This document shows positions 32,596-42,370 of a DNA stretch of 64,000 nt, in pieces. A program made the position numbers and the translations under genes. The stretch lies in the NCBI RefSeq assembly GCF_002752675.1, contig NZ_CP024608.1, positions 5,828,001 to 5,892,000 on the forward strand, in the 5' to 3' direction. Below the pieces are notes generated by a model. It did not search any database, was not told the origin of the DNA, and saw only the letters and a list, made by a program, of their open reading frames with translations. How positions within the stretch are numbered: the stretch's first letter is position 1; every line of letters starts with the position of its first letter. This DNA comes from Massilia violaceinigra. Its GTDB lineage: Bacteria; Pseudomonadota; Gammaproteobacteria; Burkholderiales; Burkholderiaceae_D.

Positions 32596-33402
32596 ATGAG
32601 TAATATACAGACCGAAATACAGACTGAACACGTAGGAATGAACCGCACGGGTATCCAGATGTCGCCCATCGACAGCAAGGCCATGCAGGATATTGAGCCG
32701 GCTCTGATGGACAGCGATGGCGTCGACGAAATGGCGCTGGCCGAGCTACGCAGCGAGTACATCGCCAATGCGGATGCGCTGGGATCGGTGCCCCTGCCCG
32801 GCACCATCACCGGTGCGGTGACGATGGGGGTGTCGATGCTCAAAGGCGAGAGTCCGCAAATCCTGCTCGACAAGCTGGGCGAACGGCTGGCCTACGAGCG
32901 CACCGGAACGCGTTTGTACGATGCGCTGATTACCAAGTGCGAGGTGATGCTGGCAGGTGAAATCAGCATGACAATCGAAGACCTGGAGCAGATACGCGCC
33001 GACGAAGCGCGCCATTTCCTGATGCTGGCCGATGCGATCGAATCGCTGGGGGGCGATCCGACGTCGCAAACGCCCAGTGCCGATCTGGTGGGGGTGGAGT
33101 CGCTCGGGCTGGTGCAGGTATTGAACGACCCGCGTACCAGCATTGCACAGTCGCTGCACGCCATCGTAACAGCAGAGCTAAGCGACAAGGCAGGCTGGGA
33201 AACCCTGGTAGCGCTGGCGGACGAGCACGAATTATCGGACATGGTCGACCGTTTTACACAGGCGCTGAACGAAGAACGCGAGCATCTGGCGCTGACCCAA
33301 ACGTGGTATGAAGAGGCTATCGGGCTGACTTACGGGGATGTGGAGGTCGACGAACTGCCGGCGCAGTCGCAGTCACAGTTGCAGTCGCCGCCGCCTCCTT
33401 AA
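32596..33402 (+). CDS. Ferritin-like protein, partner of the preceding gene
   Basis: GAGGAG precedes the ATG at 32596 (268 aa). The N-terminus contains NRTGIQMSP, a motif I associate with a family of Burkholderiales proteins annotated as ferritin-like. Helices with E-x-x-H spacing follow (RTGTRLYDALI, QIRADEARHFLMLADAIESLGG, EEREHLALTQTWYEEA), matching a di-iron four-helix bundle. The C-terminal tail is Gln/Ser/Pro-rich. The tight spacing to the upstream ferritin-like gene suggests joint function. Confidence 0.65.
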   Translation: MSNIQTEIQTEHVGMNRTGIQMSPIDSKAMQDIEPALMDSDGVDEMALAELRSEYIANADALGSVPLPGTITGAVTMGVSMLKGESPQILLDKLGERLAYERTGTRLYDALITKCEVMLAGEISMTIEDLEQIRADEARHFLMLADAIESLGGDPTSQTPSADLVGVESLGLVQVLNDPRTSIAQSLHAIVTAELSDKAGWETLVALADEHELSDMVDRFTQALNEEREHLALTQTWYEEAIGLTYGDVEVDELPAQSQSQLQSPPPP

Positions 33403-33669
33403 TACAGCGGACCAACGACGGGGCGCTTGCGGATTTTCGCGGTGACTGGTGCGCCAGATGCGACTGCTGTGACCGGTGCGCGCCCCTGCGGCCGACGCAA
33501 CCGGCGCGACCAATGCAAGCGGTTCAAACGGCACGATCATTGGGCACATTCTGGCCGTAGCGCATGGGTGCGCTACGGCGGCTGGGTGCGCTGTGCCGGT
33601 CGCGTTCGTTGCGGCGGTTGCGTTCGCTGCCGCGGTCGCCAGCGCTGTCGACGGCAGCGTTACACGTGC
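33403..33669. other. Low-complexity intergenic DNA, no gene recognised
   Basis: This stretch is made of imperfect GCGGTTGCG/GGTGCGCT-type repeats. Several short open frames cross it, but they encode only Ala/Val/Arg-rich low-complexity sequence without ribosome sites. It may be a decayed repeat-rich gene tail. Confidence 0.4.
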
Positions 33670-34062
33670 TTACCCCCCGGCCGGTACCTTGACGACCCGG
33701 TTATTCACGCCTGAAATGTTCTTTTTGGGTTCGGCGGTGGATTGCCAGCGGACGCTGTTATTCACGCCTTCCACGGTCAGGGGCGCTTTCGGGGCCAGTT
33801 GAATCGTGACGGAATTGCCCGAGCCGGACACTTCCAGCGCGGAGCACACGCCCGAGAACGTAATCACGTTGTCGGTTCCTTCGATGACCGCGCGGCGGCC
33901 ATCGCACGGGAATGCACGTTGATGCCCATTGCCGCTGACTTGAACCTTGTCCTTGCCCGACGCAACGGCGCCAACACTGTCTTCGTCAGCAACCGCGGCG
34001 CCAGCTGCACCAAAGGCGGCAACGGCCGCCATACCTAATGTAATCAGGACACGTAATGACAT
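33670..34062 (-). CDS. Secreted DUF3060-type protein, copy 1
   Basis: A signal peptide (cleaved after about residue 26, AAVADED) precedes about 105 residues with repeated short beta elements containing G-x-x-N-x-V (NVITFSG, NSVTIQL, NNSVRW, NNRVVKVP) as in DUF3060 proteins. Two cysteines (FPCDGRR and SGVCSA) may form a disulfide. AAAGGG before the ATG at 34062 sets the start. A diverged copy follows at 34189-34587 on the same strand, so this is a tandem duplication. Function unknown. Confidence 0.75.
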   Translation of the reverse strand: MSLRVLITLGMAAVAAFGAAGAAVADEDSVGAVASGKDKVQVSGNGHQRAFPCDGRRAVIEGTDNVITFSGVCSALEVSGSGNSVTIQLAPKAPLTVEGVNNSVRWQSTAEPKKNISGVNNRVVKVPAGG

Positions 34063-34188
34063 CACAACCCTTTCAAGAAATCGTTGTCGGAATTATATTA
34101 CCACAATGTGGATTTGACAACTTTCATGCTTCACCGACGGGCATGACCGTTACCCATGTACGAATCCGCTTTCGCTGCGCCGAGCAAT

Positions 34189-34587
34189 CTATCGTTTCAC
34201 CGGCAGCTTGACGACCTGGTTATTTGCCCCACTCAGGTCCTGGGCCGGCTCGCCCGTGGAGCGCCAACGCACCTTATGGTCGGCACCGGCTACCGTCAGG
34301 GAACCCTGCGGCGCAAGTTGCACGGTAACGCTGTTATTCCCGCCCGAAACGTCGAGGCTCGCACACACACCTGTAAAAGTGATAACGTGGTCGGACCCTT
34401 CAACCACCGCCTTGCGCCCATTGCATGGGAACGTACGCTGATGGCCGTTGCCACTGACTTCGATGGCTTCCCTGGTCACGGAAATGGCGCCGACTCCCTT
34501 TTCCTGCGCCATGGCGGCGCTGTGCAGGCTCACTCCGGCAGCGAAGACAACGCCAACGGCGCGCACAAAACTGGTATTGAACAACAT
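34189..34587 (-). CDS. Secreted DUF3060-type protein, copy 2
   Basis: Signal peptide (MLFNTSFVRAVGVVFAAG... AMA) plus the same beta-repeat layout as the neighbouring copy: VSGNGHQRTFPCNGRKAVVEGS here against VSGNGHQRAFPCDGRRAVIEGT there, with both cysteines kept. AAGGGGG precedes the ATG. The pair shares roughly half of its residues by eye. Both should be periplasmic or surface proteins; no enzymatic motif is visible. Confidence 0.75.
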   Translation of the reverse strand: MLFNTSFVRAVGVVFAAGVSLHSAAMAQEKGVGAISVTREAIEVSGNGHQRTFPCNGRKAVVEGSDHVITFTGVCASLDVSGGNNSVTVQLAPQGSLTVAGADHKVRWRSTGEPAQDLSGANNQVVKLPVKR

Positions 34588-34813
34588 CGATGCCCCCTTA
34601 TCGAGAAAAAATGTTATCTAAATTTTAGCATTACATTCAAACCAAGCGCACTCATCCGATGGCGCAGCGAGCGTCCCCCGCTTGCTGGCTGATGACACAG
34701 ATGTGCTCAGGCGCCCGTTTTATCCCTGGCCGTGATGCAATCCTTGGCCCGCTCGCCGCCATTCGCCGACGCGCCAGGATTTTCGGTCGTGCCGTTTTGT
34801 CCTACAATGCTGG

Positions 34814-35832
34814 ATGACCCAAATTTCGCTTGTCCTGCCGTTCGCCTTGCCCCCTCCCGAGCTCGCCCCCGATTTAATCCGCGCATTGCAGGCGCCCGCG
34901 CTGGCTGCGCTCATCAGCCGCACCACGTCCCGCCAGCAACTGCCGGTCGATGAGGACCTGCGCGCCCTGCCCCATGAAGCCTGGCTGGCACGCGCGCTGG
35001 CGGCGTCCGGCGACGGCAAACCGGCATTTGCCAGCACTGTCATGAACGGCTACGGCCTGGCGCCGGCGGAAGGCACCTGGTTCATCGTCCACCCGGCCCA
35101 CACCCAGATCGCCCGCAGCCATTTGCTGATAGCCGACATGCGCCGCCTGCAGTTGTCCGAGGCGCACGGACGCGTCCTGTTCGACATCGCCAAGCCTTAC
35201 TTCGACGAATCCGGAATGACGCTGCTGTACGGCGACGCCGGCACCTGGTTCATGCGCGCCGACGACTGGGCCGACCTGGAGACATCGACACCCGATTCGG
35301 CCGTCGGCCTGAACCTGACCGACTGGATGCCCAAGGGCCCGCCGGCGCGCGCGTTCCGCAAGCTGCAAAACGAAGTGCAGATGCTGTGGTTCGAGCATCC
35401 CGTCAACACCGAACGCGAAGCGCGCGGCCTGGCGGCGATCAACTCCTTCTGGCCATGGGGCGCCTCCCCGGCCGGCGCCAAGGTCGACGCCTCCGCGCTG
35501 GCCACCAGTGAAGCCCCGCAGTGGATGACGGCGCTGACCGGGCATCCGCAGGCCGCGGCCATCACATCGATCGACGCAATGGCCGGGAAATCGATCCTGA
35601 TCTGCGACGCCTTGAGCGAGGCGGCCATGGCCACCGACTGGGCAGGCTGGCTGCAGCACATGCACCGCCTGGAGCAGTCCACCTTCGCCCCTGCGCTGGC
35701 CGCGCTCAAGGACGGCCGCGTCAAGCAGATGCAACTGGTCCTGAACCACCGCACCCGCCAGACCGCTTTTACCACCACCCGCTTTTCGCAACGCGCCTTC
35801 TGGCGCCGCCCGACCTTAGACAGACTGCTGCC

Positions 35833-35836
<4 letters not shown>
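34814..35836 (+). CDS. Conserved protein preceding recJ, function unclear
   Basis: A 340-aa soluble protein whose homologues next to recJ in betaproteobacteria are often labelled as phosphoglycerate-mutase-like; I do not see convincing catalytic motifs of that family and do not assign it. Conserved-looking blocks are GTWFIVHPAHTQIARSHL, LFDIAKPYFDESGMTLLYGD and NSFWPWG. Its stop overlaps the recJ start (ATGA), so the two are translationally coupled and a role near recombination or repair is possible. Confidence 0.6.
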
Positions 35837-37527
<1,691 letters not shown>

Positions 37528-37563
37528 GTTCGCTTGAACAGGCCGACGTCGGCGTGCGCGCCC

Positions 37564-38286
37564 TCAAAACAGCCGGGTCACGCACGTCCCTGTGGCGCTG
37601 AGCCGGCTCCAGTCGAGCTTCCAGCATGCGATACCACTACGCCCGGCAATCGCGGCGGCGAAATCGAGACTCTCTTGCTCGCTCCGAAAACGCCTGAGTA
37701 AGCTCAGCTGAGGCGGCGGGCGCGCGATTCGCTTATTTTTCACATCCCATGCACGGCACAAGGCAACGGAATAATATTGGACTTCGTCCGGCCCTTCGCC
37801 ATAGATGTGGTCATCGCAAATCAATGCCAGATCCGCGAATGCCAACCTGGTGTCCTCGTTCGGCATGCTTGCGTCGGTGTAGCGGATGTACTTGTTCCAG
37901 CTGCGGTCATCAAAATCGATCCATGTCTTCGTTTCCCATACGGACCCTTCTTTAAAGCGTGCCACCACGTAAGCCCATATGCCCACCCCTACGATGCAGG
38001 CAAGGTACAGCGAGAAAAGGATGTCCTTTCGCCAGATGATGTTGGAAAGCCCGCCGAAGGGAGCAAGCAACAGGACGGCACCCGCCACGGCGTAGATCAC
38101 GGCGCCTAACATCGCATCGGCTGAATGTTCCTTGAGCGTCCATTCCTTCGACTCCAGCTCCCAGCGCTGGCCTTCGCTCGGGTCCGGAAAAGATACGCCG
38201 GCACGCCCCTCCTCACCGGGGGCATGGTCGTCCGGCACGCCGACGGCATCCAGCCCGTCGCTACTCACTGGTGCGTCATCCGACAT
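37564..38286 (-). CDS. Two-helix membrane protein, paralogue A
   Basis: The protein has a charged N-terminus, two adjacent membrane helices (about residues 55-75 and 82-105) and a soluble C-terminal domain containing TWIDFDDRSWNKYIRY. The gene to its right encodes a paralogue with EWIDFGNRTWNTRRHY at the same place. The start is uncertain: ATG 38286 is used, ATG 38310 is possible, neither with a strong ribosome site, and the longer version overlaps the neighbour slightly less than the full open frame does. Function unknown. Confidence 0.6.
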   Translation of the reverse strand: MSDDAPVSSDGLDAVGVPDDHAPGEEGRAGVSFPDPSEGQRWELESKEWTLKEHSADAMLGAVIYAVAGAVLLLAPFGGLSNIIWRKDILFSLYLACIVGVGIWAYVVARFKEGSVWETKTWIDFDDRSWNKYIRYTDASMPNEDTRLAFADLALICDDHIYGEGPDEVQYYSVALCRAWDVKNKRIARPPPQLSLLRRFRSEQESLDFAAAIAGRSGIACWKLDWSRLSATGTCVTRLF

Positions 38287-38353
38287 GGTCTTGTGGGGAT
38301 GTTCAATCATGGGGCGTGCAAGCACACGGGCTTTGGTGTTCCACGCCCGCAGC

Positions 38354-39055
38354 TCAAGACAGCTTTTCCAGCATCGCCTCGCCACCTTCAAGCTCTGCCT
38401 CCCTGAACTGCCAGCACGAAATTGCACAACGCGCCGCCATGGCCTGGGTAAATGCAAGGCACTCCTTCTCGGTGTCGAAGTGCTCCACCTGCGTCAACGG
38501 CCAGGGCTGCCGATAACGGACCAGATTGTTCACCTCACTCAACAAGCTTGTGTAGCCCATCCCATCTTCATACATTTCCGCGCGGGATACCGCCGCGACG
38601 GCCTTCAGCGGAAGCGTCCTCGATTCCAGCGGTTTGCTGCCGTCGGGGTAGTGCCTGCGCGTATTCCACGTACGGTTCCCGAAATCGATCCATTCACGCG
38701 ATGTCCAGACCTGGCCCGGCTTCGCCTTTTGCTTCCTGTAACCCCACACGGCGCCCGCAGGAACGGCGACGATCCAGATTGCCTGCGTGACGCTGTTTTC
38801 GCCCACGATGAACTCCAGAAGCACCGACAAGAGTTTCGCCAGCGCAAGTGCAACGACGCCGTAAATAAAGGCTGCAGCCCTGGCCATTACCACACGGTCA
38901 TCCTCGGTTGCTTCCCGCGATTCGAGAACCCAGTGATCCGGTTCGTCGTGGCCAGGCGCCCCTCGGCCATCGGCAAATGGTTGATTGACGACGCGGGGGG
39001 TATGCGCTTCGGGGATAGGGCGAGGAATCTTGGACACGTCTGCTTGACACCACAC
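38354..39055 (-). CDS. Two-helix membrane protein, paralogue B
   Basis: A 233-aa protein (GTG start at 39055, or GTG 39037) with two membrane segments at about residues 58-78 and 85-105 and a C-terminal domain like that of the adjacent gene: EWIDFGNRTWN, then an Asp/Glu-containing middle (MYEDGMG), then a Cys-containing end (AISCWQFREAE matching GIACWKLDWSR). Their side-by-side position indicates tandem duplication. No known family is recognised; small paired membrane proteins beside a toxin-antitoxin locus may be accessory. Confidence 0.6.
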   Translation of the reverse strand: MWCQADVSKIPRPIPEAHTPRVVNQPFADGRGAPGHDEPDHWVLESREATEDDRVVMARAAAFIYGVVALALAKLLSVLLEFIVGENSVTQAIWIVAVPAGAVWGYRKQKAKPGQVWTSREWIDFGNRTWNTRRHYPDGSKPLESRTLPLKAVAAVSRAEMYEDGMGYTSLLSEVNNLVRYRQPWPLTQVEHFDTEKECLAFTQAMAARCAISCWQFREAELEGGEAMLEKLS

Positions 39056-39075
39056 AGGGAGAAATTGGCGATATT

Positions 39076-39261
39076 ATGAGGCTTCGTCAATTTGAAAGAA
39101 AAACAATGTTGCTCCTGTCTGCAAGTCTTGCTGCGGCTGTTGTGCTGCCTGTCAGCGCGGCCGCGTTACCGCGCACAGGCGAGCCGAACAGAAACAGTCA
39201 TTCTTTGTGCAAGCTCATGAACAGTTTGATGGCGATTGGCTTGCACACGACACGAAGATAG
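39076..39261 (+). pseudogene. Possible remnant of a secreted-protein gene
   Basis: An ATG frame starts with a convincing signal peptide (MLLLSASLAAAVVLPVSAAA) but ends after about 61 codons without a recognisable mature domain, just before the toxin-antitoxin promoter. It may be the 5' stub of a gene cut off when the neighbouring module arrived, or a very short secreted peptide. Confidence 0.3.
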
Positions 39262-39274
39262 AGTATAAATACTC
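39241..39274 (+). promoter_or_regulatory. Promoter and overlapping operator of the Xre-RES operon
   Basis: TTGCAC (39241-39246) and TATAAA (39264-39269) are exactly 17 nt apart. The -10 box lies inside the inverted repeat GAGTAT-AA-ATACTC (39261-39274), the placement expected for autorepression by the HTH antitoxin encoded from 39292. Confidence 0.7.
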
Positions 39275-39291
39275 CATAACCGGAGCCCATC

Positions 39292-39729
39292 ATGAATCTT
39301 GCCTTCGCATATCCAAAAAGTCGTTTCGAGCCGGCCGTGCTCATCGACCTGAACGCGCGAGCGGAGCGGGAGCGCCTGTCCAAATCCGCGCTCAAGGGTT
39401 TTTTTGCCCTCATGACCGCCTGGAAGTTGCGCGACGAAGATGCCCGCGAACTGCTCGGCGGCATGTCGTCCTCCACTTTCTATGAGTGGAAAAAGAACCC
39501 CGACCGCGTCCTCGAAGTCGACCGCATTACCCGCATTTCCTACCTGCTCGGCATCTACAAAGCCCTTCACATTCTGTACGGCGACAAGCTTGCCGACGAA
39601 TGGGTCACCCTCCCGAATACCAATCCTATCTTTGCCGGACGCACGCCCCTGTCGCAAATGCTGGCGGGCGGCTTGTTATCCATGCAAACGGTGCGCAAGC
39701 TGCTCGACGCGCGCCGAGGAGGCCTCTGA
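39292..39729 (+). CDS. Xre/MbcA/ParS-type antitoxin
   Basis: The 145-aa protein has an N-terminal helix-turn-helix-like part (ALKGFFALMTAWKLRDEDARELLGGMSSSTFYEWKKNP) and a C-terminal DUF2384 toxin-binding part ending TPLSQMLAGGLLSMQTVRKLLDARRGG, the usual architecture of antitoxins paired with RES toxins. CGGAG precedes the ATG. The toxin starts 1 nt after the stop. The antitoxin should block the toxin active site and repress its own promoter. Confidence 0.9.
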   Translation: MNLAFAYPKSRFEPAVLIDLNARAERERLSKSALKGFFALMTAWKLRDEDARELLGGMSSSTFYEWKKNPDRVLEVDRITRISYLLGIYKALHILYGDKLADEWVTLPNTNPIFAGRTPLSQMLAGGLLSMQTVRKLLDARRGGL

Positions 39730-39730
39730 C

Positions 39731-40414
39731 TTGACGGTCATTCCCAAGCTCACCAATTTGCGGCAGTTCGACACCTGCCGCCTGATCCCATCCCGCTTCG
39801 CCGATGTGGAAGATTCCGTGCTCAGCCCGCTGGCCGAGGATCGTGATGTCTTGCGCGACCTGTTCGATATCGATAACGCCACCAATGAACGCCTGCGCGG
39901 CGAATACGGCAGCCTGCCTGGCATCGGCGTCGACGAGCTGGTCTTCGGCGTGCCGAATTTCCGCATCATCAACGCGGCCTACACCTATCCGCGCCCGGAA
40001 GGCAGCCGTTTCAACGATGGCGAACGCGGCGCCTGGTATTGTGCCTTCGAGGCCGAGACCGCCCTTGCCGAGATCACTTTCCACAAGACCGTGGAATACC
40101 AGGAAATTGGCCGCTTCGACGACAGCGTGACGTATCAGGCGCTGATCGCCGACTTTACGAGCACGTTCCACGACATTCGCGGGGTCGATGCCTTTGCGAT
40201 GTATCTCGATCCGACCAGCTACATCGACTCCCAGGACCTCGCCACGCAACTGCTCGAGAGCGGTTCGATGGGCGTGATTTACCCGAGCGTGCGGCATCCC
40301 GAAGGCACCTGCCTCGCATGTTTCCGCCCCGCCCTGGTCGGCAATGTACGCAAGGGACAGGTCTACCGCCTTACCTGGTCCGGCTCGCCTACCCCCGTCG
40401 TCGATATTATCTGA
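39731..40414 (+). CDS. RES-domain toxin
   Basis: RES toxins degrade NAD+ through an Arg-Tyr-Glu-Ser-type active site. Candidate residues are Arg in DTCRLIPSRF, the SRFNDGERGAWYCAFEAETALAE block (Tyr and Glu) and the Ser in IYPSVRHPEG. The start is a TTG at 39731 immediately after the antitoxin stop; no ATG exists near the conserved N-terminus, so translation is likely coupled. Length 227 aa is typical. All key residues look intact, so the pair should be functional. Confidence 0.9.
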   Translation: MTVIPKLTNLRQFDTCRLIPSRFADVEDSVLSPLAEDRDVLRDLFDIDNATNERLRGEYGSLPGIGVDELVFGVPNFRIINAAYTYPRPEGSRFNDGERGAWYCAFEAETALAEITFHKTVEYQEIGRFDDSVTYQALIADFTSTFHDIRGVDAFAMYLDPTSYIDSQDLATQLLESGSMGVIYPSVRHPEGTCLACFRPALVGNVRKGQVYRLTWSGSPTPVVDII

Positions 40415-40459
40415 ACCATCGTTTTACGATCGACTCCACCTGAACTATTGAGTAACTGT

Positions 40460-40780
40460 ATGAATACCAAGCCTGAAAACGACACCGAACTGCGCGCCAA
40501 GATCAACCTGGAAACGGCGCGCCTGCCCTGGTCCGAACTGGAGCGCCATTTTGCCCAAGGCAATGTGGTGTTCGTCAGCGCCGACCTCGACCTGGTCGAC
40601 GTTGCCGTGCGCATTTCGCACGATGACAAGGACAGCATCGCCCGCTGGATGGGCGACGGCAAGGTCGGCAAGGTGTCGGATGCGCAAGCGCAAGCCTGGA
40701 CCGAGACCGCCGCCGTGTTGTGGACCTCAGTCGTCCATCCTTTCATTCTGGTGCAGCCGGAAAAAGCCGTCCTGCACTGA
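40460..40780 (+). CDS. DUF2288 family protein
   Basis: A small soluble protein (106 aa) with the DUF2288 pattern ELRAKINLETARLPWSELERHFAQGNVVFVSADLDLVDVAV in two parts and a C-terminal WTSVVHPFILVQPEKA. No catalytic residues are known for the family. It starts 46 nt after the RES toxin and ends 9 nt before the IS1380 target duplication, so its 3' flank was altered by the insertion while its coding part is complete. Confidence 0.8.
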   Translation: MNTKPENDTELRAKINLETARLPWSELERHFAQGNVVFVSADLDLVDVAVRISHDDKDSIARWMGDGKVGKVSDAQAQAWTETAAVLWTSVVHPFILVQPEKAVLH

Positions 40781-40792
40781 GCCGATTGCGCC

Positions 40793-42370
40793 CTAGCCCG
40801 GATATTTCGTGAGTAGAGGTCGGCGATCCCGTGCCGAAGCGCGTTGTTACTGGTATCTGACGCCAATCACAACCGGGGACCGCCGATGCCAAATTGTACC
40901 AATGAACCGATCAAGTTGGGGAGGGTTGGACGGCGCGTCGTTGAGGCGTCATTCGACGGCGGCGACATCGTCAGCGACGGCGGGGTTCTGCTGCTGCGCC
41001 AAGTGGATCAGCGCATCGGCTTAAGCAAAGCGATTGCGCGCGTATTCGAGGATCGACGCCGTCGTGCCAGCGTTTCGCACAGCATGCGCGACTTGCTCGC
41101 GCAGCGCGTGTACGGCCTGTGCTGTGGCTGGGAGGACGTCTGTGACCACAATGTGCTGCGCCGCGACTTGGCCATGCAAACGGCAGTGGGCCGGGCCGAT
41201 GACTTGGCCTCGGCGCCGACGCTGAGCCGGCTTGAAACGTCCTCCACGCGCGCGCAGGCGGCCGCCCTGCATGGCGTTCTGCTCGATCAGTTCATCGCCA
41301 GCAAAGCTAAGCGGCCCAAGGAACTGGTGCTCGACATCGATGCCACCCACATGCCGCTGCATGGAGAGCAAGAGAAGTCCCACTTCCACCGCTACTACGA
41401 CAATTACTGTTACTTGCCGCTGTACGTCTTTTGTGGCCAGGATATCCTCGCCTGCGTCTTGCGGCCCAGCAGCCGCGATCCGGCCGGTATCCTCAGCGCA
41501 TTAATCAAATTGATCTCCCGGCGCTTGCGCCAGGCTTGGCCACGCATCCGCATCATCGTGCGCGGCGATTCCGGGTTCTGCCGTCATCAAGCTCTGCGCC
41601 GCTTCGAGAAATGGGGGCTGCACTATATCGTCGGCTTGCAAAAGAACTCAGCGTTGCTGCAACGAGTAGAGTTGGCCGAACTGGCACTGGCCGAGATGTA
41701 TCAGAAGGCCGGTTCCAAGCAGCGCATGATTGGAGAATTCACTTATGCGGCGGGGACGTGGGATCGGCAACGGCGCGTCATCGCGCGGCTGGAACACGAT
41801 GCGCGCGGCGCCAACCCGCGTTTCATCGTCACCAACCTGACTGGGGGTCCCAAGGCACTGTACGAACGCGTGTATTGCGCCCGTGGCGAAGCAGAGAACC
41901 GTATCAAGGAGGCGCAGCTCGATTTGTTCGGACGCCGTGCGAGCTGCCATAAATTCCAGGCCAACCAACTGCGGCTGCTACTGGCAGCGTTCGCCTATAC
42001 CCTGATGATCAATTTGCGCCGCCTGGCTTTGGTTGGCACGGAACTGGCACGCGCCTGCACGGCGACGATCCGCATCAAACTGCTCAAGATCGGCGCGGCC
42101 GTCGTGCGCAACACGCGGCGCGTGCGCGTCATGCTCGCATCCCAACATCCACTCAAGCACGTCTTCCTCACTGCCGCCCGCGCGCTGGCACCATAAGCCC
42201 GCCAAGTGCTGTCCCCGGCACGCTATAAAGCAACGGGGGTAGGGGGAGTTACGTCTGCAATCAGGCCGCGCGGCAGAACCGACACCAGGAAGCGAGCAAT
42301 CAACATGCCGCAGCCATGTTCGGCGCACCCCGGCCCTCAGATTGGCAGACTCATGAAATATCCGGGCTAG
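40793..42370 (+). mobile_element. Complete IS1380-family insertion sequence
   Basis: The 1578-bp element is bounded by 21-bp inverted repeats at 40793-40813 and 42350-42370 (20 of 21 match; both begin CTAGCCCGGATATTTC) and flanked by a 4-bp direct repeat CGCC at 40789-40792 and 42371-42374, the target duplication expected for IS1380. A single transposase gene fills it. Confidence 0.93.
40886..42196 (+). CDS. IS1380-family transposase
   Basis: The 436-aa DDE transposase shows the IS1380 order: N-terminal FDGGDIVSDGGVLLLRQVD, the first Asp in LVLDIDATHMP, the second in IIVRGDSGFCRHQALR and the Glu in YCARGEAENRIKEAQLDLFGRR. The ATG at 40886 is used. The frame is intact and both inverted repeats are present, so the element may still be able to move. 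Confidence 0.94.
   Translation: MPNCTNEPIKLGRVGRRVVEASFDGGDIVSDGGVLLLRQVDQRIGLSKAIARVFEDRRRRASVSHSMRDLLAQRVYGLCCGWEDVCDHNVLRRDLAMQTAVGRADDLASAPTLSRLETSSTRAQAAALHGVLLDQFIASKAKRPKELVLDIDATHMPLHGEQEKSHFHRYYDNYCYLPLYVFCGQDILACVLRPSSRDPAGILSALIKLISRRLRQAWPRIRIIVRGDSGFCRHQALRRFEKWGLHYIVGLQKNSALLQRVELAELALAEMYQKAGSKQRMIGEFTYAAGTWDRQRRVIARLEHDARGANPRFIVTNLTGGPKALYERVYCARGEAENRIKEAQLDLFGRRASCHKFQANQLRLLLAAFAYTLMINLRRLALVGTELARACTATIRIKLLKIGAAVVRNTRRVRVMLASQHPLKHVFLTAARALAP

Noticed and set aside
33427..33802. Two short Ala/Val/Arg-rich frames
   Set aside because: Low-complexity repeats without ribosome site or family resemblance; one overlaps the DUF3060 gene.
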